Positions 41,246 through 45,965 of a stretch of DNA of 45,965 nucleotides are shown here, piece after piece (position 1 is the stretch's first letter; each line of letters begins with the position of its first letter). The stretch comes from an uncultured Bryobacteraceae bacterium. Its GTDB lineage: Bacteria > Acidobacteriota > Terriglobia > Bryobacterales > Bryobacteraceae. Made by a program: the position numbers and the translations under genes. Location: positions 1 through 45,965 of the forward strand of contig CALKXJ010000015.1 in the NCBI GenBank assembly GCA_938003835.1. Reading direction: 5' to 3'. The notes under the pieces were generated by a model. The model was not told where the DNA came from. It searched no databases and was given only the letters and a program-made list of their open reading frames with translations.

Positions 41246-43891
41246 TCACCGTCGATGGCCGTCTTCGCCGTGCGCCGTCACCGGAGTGTGCACGTGATAG
41301 TGACCACGGCGGTGCAGCTCGTTGTGAAGCCGGCGGTAGACCGACGTCAGCCGAAGGCGGATGCGCCGGTAGATCTCGTCCTCCGCGCGCGTGCCCACCG
41401 TGTCGATGTAGGCCAGGGCTCCTTCGATCTGCTCGAGCATGGTGACGGCGTCCGGCGCCGAGAAAAACTCCGATCCTGCCACGCGCACGAAGACGGGTGA
41501 GGAATGGGCAGCGATCATTTCGGGCCGGCCCGCTTGGTGGCCCCGGACCAGCAGCGCCAGCCACGCGCTCGCCTGGAGGCGGACGGTGAAGTGACCGGCG
41601 TCCTGCCCGGGTTCTACCGCCCGGCTCTCGCGAATCTCGCCATTGACCACCAGCTCGAGTCGCGTCATCGGTACCGTGACGCTGGCCAGCTCGTAGTGAA
41701 CGGCCACCCCTCCGCCGCCCGCCGGCATCTCGATCTCACCGCCCGGAGGCTTGCCCTCGACCGTGAACTCCATGAGCGGCCCGTAGGTGACGAAAGTGCG
41801 GAGCGCCCGCACGGCCTCGAGCCAGGTCTCGTAGGTGAATGCGGCGCCGTCGGCGATTCTCGCGTACGTGCGCACGGTTCCCACCGCGGTCGTCGCCGAC
41901 ATCTTGTCCGTGCCGCCGACGGCGGCGATGCGGTGGCCGCAGTTCAGGTAACGGTAGTAGTCGGACAGCGAATAGGGATCGATGCCCGCGTAGAGGTTTC
42001 CCCAGGAAGTCATCTCGACGGCGTCGATCAGGCCGGCGATGAGCCCGGCGGCATTTTCGCAGCGGGGATTGGGGAAGTGCGGCAGCACCGAGATGCCGCC
42101 TTGCGCCCGGCACCGCTCGGCCCACTCCATCAGCAGGATCTCGACGGCGTCACCGAGCGCCGATTCGTCCGGGCCTCCGGAGCACATCGGCGCAATGAGA
42201 CGGCCTTTGTAGCCGAGCAGCGAGATGTGCCCCAGCACGTGCTGGCGATTCTCGGTGCCGACCCTCACCAACCACTCGCCGTCGCCGCCCGATTCCTTCG
42301 CCCCGAACGTTGTCCTGCCGTCGAAGTCGCCGACGTTGGTCATCAGCTCGCCCCACTGGCTGGCGAGCAGGTTGACGACGTTGACGCCTTCGGCCGCGCC
42401 CTCGAGCAGCGCCGTGGGCGGCGAAAGGAAATGGACATGGGTGTCCGCCGTCACCCACCCGCGCTCGCGCCACGGAAGCACCTTTTCGATTTCGATGTCG
42501 ATGGCCTCGGTCGCCGGGCCGACCTCGATCACCTTCCGCACCGGGCGGATCTCGAAACCCTTGCTGACCTCGACAAAAAGGCGGCCCGGCGGAAGATCGA
42601 GGACCGTCTCACCGTCGATGTAAACCGAACGATGGCGTCCGAGGTGCTGGAACTCCGGCGAATAGTCCTCGAACCAGGCGGGATTCGGCTGGCGGTGGCG
42701 ATCGAGCGGCGCCAGGTATTCGCCGCTTTCCCCGTGCACGTGGAGTTTCACCGCCACCGGCGTGCGTCGGGCGCGGTCGAGGACGCGCAGCCGCACGCGG
42801 CGCGTCGCCGGCTTCACCGCCACGAGCGGGCCCGCGCGACCCTGCTCCACATCGGAGACGGGCACCGGCGCGCGGCCTTCCAGATGAAACCGCGCGTCGG
42901 CATGGCAGGTGTACTCGACCAGCAGCTCGCTCCTCGATAATTCCGGCGGCTCGTTGTTTGCCGTCTGTGCCCAGGAGTCGTTCGGATACAGCGGCCGGGG
43001 CTGGACGGAAATGATCTGACCCATGTCGAGCCGGATTTGCCGCCACTGGCCGCTGCGGTCCAGGCGGAAATCGAACTCAACGCCTTCGCCGAGCTCGAGG
43101 ATCGCCTTGCGGCGCATCCTCCAGCGCAGCGGGTGCGCGCCGGCGCGCCCGGCGGAGGCGGCCGAAATCACGACACCCGGCTGCGTGGGCTCGAACCGGA
43201 TGGCCGTGATGGGTTTGTCCGGGTGCGGATTCTCCCACGCCCACAGCCAGTTCATCCACGGCGCCTGGTCCGGGTTGCGGGTGCGCGTCTCTGCCTGGCC
43301 CCAGCCGAGCCCCGGGCCGAGATCGACCAGAATCGAGGGCTGCTCATGCACGGGCCGCACTGGATGCGGCTTGCGTTGCGCCACGGCCTGGAAGCAGTTC
43401 TCGCCCCATCTCCGGCGGAACATGCCGATCTGATGGCGCCGGCGAATCTCCTGCCGCGCCTCGGTGCCGTCGGCATAGACGAGAACGTAGTCGGCCACGT
43501 GCTCGCCCAGGAACCCCTCGCCGGCCATCGGCCGGATCAGGCCGTTGGCATCGGGGGTAAGCGGCTTGGTGTCGGTGGTGTGCAGGAAGACGAGCCACTG
43601 GGCTCGCACCCCCGGAATCCGTTCGATCACAGGCTGGCCTGCAAGCAGCACCGGGCGCGCGACGCGAAACGGGATTCCCCAGACCACAAGCTCCCCGCGG
43701 GGCGCCTGCGCCGCCGCCTGCTTCATCGCCTCGGAGACGCCCGCCAGCGATTCGAAACTGGTGTTGCCGGCGAGCGCGAGCGGCTCAAAGTTGGCTGAGG
43801 CTGGGCCGTCGACCGCCGAAGCGCCTGCCTGCTGCGCGAAGGCCGCCGCAGCGGCGGCCGATTCCAAGAACCATCTGCGGGTGAACGACAT
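41246..43891 (-). CDS. Tat-exported CehA/McbA-family (PHP-like) metallohydrolase
   Basis: This 881-residue protein has a Tat signal (FTRRWFLESAAAAAAFA, residues 3-19). Several beta-rich domains (about 40-470) precede a metal-dependent PHP/CehA-type domain beginning ADTHVHF (H485, H487). LLGYKGRLIAPMC, VLPHFPNPRCENAAGL (about 605) and IAAVGGTDKMSA (about 660) carry further likely ligands. CehA/McbA relatives hydrolyse carbamate esters in some organisms, but in Acidobacteria such large exported forms usually have unknown substrates. GGGGAGG lies 4 nt upstream of the ATG. It is upstream of the TonB receptor with a strong hairpin between. Confidence 0.82.
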   Translation of the reverse strand: MSFTRRWFLESAAAAAAFAQQAGASAVDGPASANFEPLALAGNTSFESLAGVSEAMKQAAAQAPRGELVVWGIPFRVARPVLLAGQPVIERIPGVRAQWLVFLHTTDTKPLTPDANGLIRPMAGEGFLGEHVADYVLVYADGTEARQEIRRRHQIGMFRRRWGENCFQAVAQRKPHPVRPVHEQPSILVDLGPGLGWGQAETRTRNPDQAPWMNWLWAWENPHPDKPITAIRFEPTQPGVVISAASAGRAGAHPLRWRMRRKAILELGEGVEFDFRLDRSGQWRQIRLDMGQIISVQPRPLYPNDSWAQTANNEPPELSRSELLVEYTCHADARFHLEGRAPVPVSDVEQGRAGPLVAVKPATRRVRLRVLDRARRTPVAVKLHVHGESGEYLAPLDRHRQPNPAWFEDYSPEFQHLGRHRSVYIDGETVLDLPPGRLFVEVSKGFEIRPVRKVIEVGPATEAIDIEIEKVLPWRERGWVTADTHVHFLSPPTALLEGAAEGVNVVNLLASQWGELMTNVGDFDGRTTFGAKESGGDGEWLVRVGTENRQHVLGHISLLGYKGRLIAPMCSGGPDESALGDAVEILLMEWAERCRAQGGISVLPHFPNPRCENAAGLIAGLIDAVEMTSWGNLYAGIDPYSLSDYYRYLNCGHRIAAVGGTDKMSATTAVGTVRTYARIADGAAFTYETWLEAVRALRTFVTYGPLMEFTVEGKPPGGEIEMPAGGGGVAVHYELASVTVPMTRLELVVNGEIRESRAVEPGQDAGHFTVRLQASAWLALLVRGHQAGRPEMIAAHSSPVFVRVAGSEFFSAPDAVTMLEQIEGALAYIDTVGTRAEDEIYRRIRLRLTSVYRRLHNELHRRGHYHVHTPVTAHGEDGHRR

Positions 43892-44513
43892 GATGCCTCC
43901 CCGCGGCCGCGCCGGGCCGCAGGAGCATCATATCGCGGGCGAGCTAGACGTGCGCCGGTGGTCGCCCGGGGAGGTCGCGAAATGCTACATCTCCCCAATT
44001 GACCGTCTCGCCTCGCTCGAAACATAATCGCGGAGGTCTTCAAGGGAAGGGGTTGACGACGGGCGATCGGGCGCCCCTGCGCCTGTCAACTTCCCCCTGT
44101 GCCTTCAAGCTCGTCGTGAGCGCAAAGGCTGGCCGTTATCCACATTGGCCAGTTCATTGCATCAGTGATTTTCTATGTCACGTATAGCATATAGGACGGA
44201 GCTCCGAAGCTGACTGGGGTGGGTCTAAGAAGCGCGTCTTGCAGGAACGGTGAGAATCAAAAGACGGCAGCCAAGATACACTTCGGCAGCAGGGAACAGT
44301 TTCCTCCCCGAGCCGGTTACGGTGCCGCAACCGCCAAGGGGTTGCCGCGCGTGACACCGTTGACCACTTACGAGGGGGTGATGGCGGCGACCGAAATCGA
44401 TCGCGGCGAGCCGCCGGCGCCGCGGAGCCCCTTCTCGCCGGCGTGCTTCCAGGCGTTGTCTCCGTGACGCGGACCTCCGGCGACCTCGCGCGCCCTGTTC
44501 GCTCGCATGACGC
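43892..44513. other. Intergenic region left of the tRNA-Arg fragment
   Basis: This gap of about 620 bp has no supported gene. It holds a bulged hairpin at 44044-44096 (GGGAA and GTTGAC arms facing GTCAAC and TTCCC) and a perfect DnaA-box word TTATCCACA (44136-44144) inside a CTGGCC/GGCCAG repeat. Short open frames at 44219-44590 show no family resemblance. It may be the original chromosomal flank downstream of a tRNA-Arg gene. Confidence 0.5.
44136..44144 (+). other. Isolated DnaA-box match
   Basis: TTATCCACA matches the DnaA consensus exactly and is flanked by CTGGCC (44129-44134) and GGCCAG (44147-44152). A single box without dnaA, dnaN or a box cluster does not make an origin. Confidence 0.3.
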
Positions 44514-44560
44514 TGGCGCGCCCGGAGGGACTCGAACCCCCGGCCTACTGGTTCGAAGCC
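44514..44560 (-). other. 3' half of a tRNA-Arg(TCG) gene, probable attachment site
   Basis: Read on the minus strand, the fragment has the anticodon loop CTTCGAA (anticodon TCG), 3' anticodon stem CCAGT, variable AGGCC, T-arm GGGGG-TTCGAGT-CCCTC, 3' acceptor CGGGCGC, discriminator G and CCA. The 5' acceptor strand, D-arm and outer anticodon stem are absent; the match ends two base pairs into the anticodon stem (CACGG instead of ACTGG). An isolated 3' half from anticodon to CCA is the usual footprint of tyrosine-recombinase integration at a tRNA gene. Its polarity puts the original downstream chromosome at lower coordinates and the inserted element at higher coordinates. Confidence 0.8.
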
Positions 44561-44594
44561 GTGTGCGCTCGAGTTTTCAGCAAGTTGCACGGGA

Positions 44595-44672
44595 TGCTAC
44601 CGAATGCTATAAGTTGTCATCTTCGTGGATCTTAACACAGGTGTAGCCAACAGTGCATAGCAATCGGTAACA
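44595..44672. repeat. 16-bp imperfect inverted repeat beside the att site
   Basis: The word tgctaccgaatgctat (44595-44610) and the reverse complement of 44657-44672 (tgttaccgattgctat) match at 14 of 16 positions, 46 bp apart. A short direct repeat TGGGCATA follows at 44691-44698 and 44703-44710. Paired repeats next to an attachment core are typical recombinase or excisionase sites. Confidence 0.55.
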
Positions 44673-45177
44673 TCACGTCTATGCAGGGGGTGGGCATACT
44701 ATTGGGCATAGCGGAGCTCTCGCCTTGAGCAGGTTAATCGGGGCGCTCCGCGACAGGAGGAAACGCGGGTTCCCCCGAACACGGCGACTGCACTTTCTTG
44801 CCCGCGGGGTCCTGCTCGCGGAGAATAGATCGCCTTCCGTTCGGCGTGCTCTTGAGATGGAACCGCCAAGCCTGGAGGAGGTGCAGTGCACCCCTCGTCA
44901 GCGCCGGCCGGCGCGGAGACGAAAGCAGGCGTCGTCGAGCGGCTGGTGGTGGCGGCTTATACACAGATACCGCCCCCCTCCCTCTCCCCCGCCAGGCCTC
45001 CTCGCGAGATGGAACGATCCAGGCACCTCCTCGAGGGTGGAGTTGGGGCATCCTGCAAGCATGCGCGACCCAGTATATCGTTAGGGTGTGACCCGCTGAG
45101 ATCCGAGCGTTCTCGACCCCAATCGGCTCCGGAATCTGCGGTCCACTACGCACGCGCGCATGCCTACACAGAAACCC
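44673..45177. other. Gene-poor DNA inside the putative island
   Basis: Apart from the TGGGCATA direct repeat I see no supported gene. Open frames on both strands are short, basic and proline-rich with no recognisable family. A decayed gene cannot be excluded. Confidence 0.45.
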
Positions 45178-45285
45178 GTGACACCTGTGTCACCTGTGAC
45201 AGACGCGGCAACCCGCCCTCTCTCCACCGCTTGCCTGTCACGGGCAGCCCCCTCGAAAGCCGTGACAGGCGTCATCTCGTGACGC
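45178..45285. repeat. Cluster of GTGACA/TGTCAC motifs upstream of the helicase gene
   Basis: A 16-bp palindrome GTGACACCTGTGTCAC (45178-45193) is followed by GTGACAG (45196-45202), TGTCACGG (45236-45243), CCGTGACAGG (45260-45269) and the repeat GCGTCA/TGACGC (45269-45285, 5-nt spacer). This array ends about 95 nt before the helicase ATG, a position fitting operator sites of a regulator; iteron-like DNA is the alternative. Confidence 0.55.
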
Positions 45286-45381
45286 TGAGCGAGAGGAGCT
45301 CAGGCTGCGTGTTGGCATTCGCGATGCCTGATGCCCTTCGGCTATGATAAGCAATGATTCGGCAGTCCCCTACGGAGCGGG

Positions 45382-45965
45382 ATGGTGAGGTTGGAGGACC
45401 TTAGGCGCGGAGCGTCCGTCAAAGGCATTTTGCCGGACCGCCTGGTGACGGTTGTGGACGTCCAGTGGTTTGGTTCGGAGGCCGTCGAACTCACGTATAA
45501 AGACCCCGCGGGCAAACCCGGTGTCGAGCTTCTGTTCCGCGATCGGGAGCCATCTCTGGAAATTATCGAGGCAGGCCGCCCTTGGAGCTTCGATGGCGAT
45601 GGCGCGCTTTTCCGGCTTGTCTCGGAGGCGCATCGGATCCGCTTGGCTCACCTATTCGACCCCGTCCTCGCTGTCCACACCTCGCTGATCGATCCTCTGC
45701 CCCACCAAATCACAGCGGTCTATGAGGCGATGCTGCCGCGCCAGCCTCTGCGTTTCCTGCTCGCCGATGACCCCGGAGCGGGGAAGACAATCATGGCGGG
45801 CCTGCTCATCAAGGAGCTTCTCGTCCGCGGGGACTTGCAGCGTTGCCTGGTTGTCTGCCCAGGGAACTTGGTGGAGCAGTGGCAAGATGAGTTATACCGC
45901 CGATTCCAGCTCCCCTTCGAAATCCTGACCAACGACAAACTGGAGGCTGCGCGCACCGGCAACTG
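45382..45965 (+). CDS. SNF2-type helicase, DISARM DrmD-like, partial (runs off the window)
   Basis: The first 194 residues are visible and the frame is open at the window end. The N-terminal about 120 residues (MVRLEDLRRG..., VELTYKDPAGKPG, WSFDGDGALFRLVSEAHRIRLAHLFDP) match the leader of a helicase family widespread in anti-phage islands. The SNF2 core follows with the Q-like PLPHQITAVYEAML, Walker A DDPGAGKTIMAG (about 129-140) and motif Ia VVCPGNLVEQW. These helicases accompany DNA methylases and DUF499/DUF1156/DUF3780-type partners or DISARM genes. GGAG lies 4 nt before the ATG. Which defence type it belongs to cannot be decided from this fragment. Confidence 0.8.
   Translation, partial: MVRLEDLRRGASVKGILPDRLVTVVDVQWFGSEAVELTYKDPAGKPGVELLFRDREPSLEIIEAGRPWSFDGDGALFRLVSEAHRIRLAHLFDPVLAVHTSLIDPLPHQITAVYEAMLPRQPLRFLLADDPGAGKTIMAGLLIKELLVRGDLQRCLVVCPGNLVEQWQDELYRRFQLPFEILTNDKLEAARTGN

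Larger units (their letters stand above)
44561..45965. mobile_element. Left end of a putative tRNA-Arg-integrated genomic island
   Basis: The island is inferred from the tRNA-Arg 3' half at its left edge, a gene-poor repeat-bearing stretch of 0.8 kb, and a DISARM-type helicase beginning at 45382. No integrase is visible inside the window; it should lie near the other end, next to an intact tRNA-Arg(TCG). Base composition looks slightly less GC-rich than the core by eye. The right boundary is outside the window. Confidence 0.5.

Noticed and set aside
39969-41297. A 442-codon + strand frame antisense to the TonB receptor
   Set aside because: It is a shadow of the plug and regulatory domains on the minus strand; the basic composition has no family resemblance.
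44136-44144. A replication origin at the DnaA box
   Set aside because: There is only one box, no AT-rich unwinding region and no dnaA/dnaN/gyr genes; a 9-bp match can occur by chance.
44225-44590. A 121-codon minus-strand frame overlapping the tRNA-Arg fragment
   Set aside because: Its start lies within and beyond the tRNA fragment, its composition is Arg-rich, and no motif is visible.
44725-45347. Short frames on both strands in the island end
   Set aside because: They overlap each other and the repeat array, lack ribosome sites and show no family resemblance; a degraded gene remains possible.
45370-45962. Minus-strand frames opposite the helicase
   Set aside because: They are antisense to the strongly recognisable SNF2 helicase N-terminus.

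Overview
The window is GC-rich chromosomal DNA. The gene content points to Acidobacteriota, most likely a Bryobacterales/Solibacter-like lineage, by gene content alone. The indicators are a giant Oar-like TonB-dependent receptor with a carboxypeptidase-regulatory N-terminus, Tat-exported Gfo/Idh/MocA and CehA/McbA proteins, FG-GAP and TPR proteins, and a CarD-type RNA polymerase-binding protein. No rRNA, CRISPR array, transposase or prophage structural gene was seen.

Layout. 63-138 is a complete tRNA-Thr(CGT). 632-3983 (-) holds a TPR protein, a TolC-family protein and a UvrC-like protein lacking the C-terminal nuclease. A divergent FG-GAP protein lies at 4060-5217 (+). 5196-9235 (-) is an overlapping pair: a zinc-finger/disordered/TM/LamG-like protein and a large TPR protein. 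9336-11028 (-) holds CarD and an enolase-superfamily enzyme, with a near-consensus promoter before carD. 11677-12555 (-) is a secreted cysteine-rich protein with its own near-consensus promoter. 12723-16878 (+) is a tight valS-nadC-birA operon. 16972-21058 is a probable compatible-solute locus: GpgS-like and Ggs/MGS-like glycosyltransferases, a MscS-type TM-helix protein and a convergent MPGP-type phosphatase. 21116-23099 (+) is a NarL-type histidine kinase/response regulator pair. 23150-24188 (+) is a Tat-signal gene broken by a stop codon and a frameshift. 24178-27943 (-) holds an exported oxidoreductase and a GH67/GH20-like protein. 28011-28505 (+) is a small coiled-coil ORF. 28270-33494 (-) is a membrane operon nfeD-slipin-SPOR-lipA-lnt. 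33590-35214 (+) pairs an HPS/KGPDC-like decarboxylase with a sugar isomerase whose stop codon lies inside a palindromic repeat. 35232-43891 (-) holds a RidA-like protein, a lipoprotein glycosidase-like protein, the TonB receptor and a Tat-exported CehA/McbA protein.

The right end differs. At 44514-44560 there is an isolated 3' half of a tRNA-Arg(TCG) gene on the minus strand, with no 5' half. Its polarity says the chromosome lies to the left and an integrated element to the right. About 0.8 kb further on, a DISARM-type (DrmD-like) SNF2 helicase starts and runs off the window. I read this as the left edge of a tRNA-integrated island that probably carries an anti-phage system. This is the most promising lead, but only the first 194 residues of one gene are visible.

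Most gene assignments rest on motifs and recognisable protein sequence. Starts were chosen from overlaps, signal peptides, Shine-Dalgarno sites and family N-termini, so several differ from the longest possible ORF.
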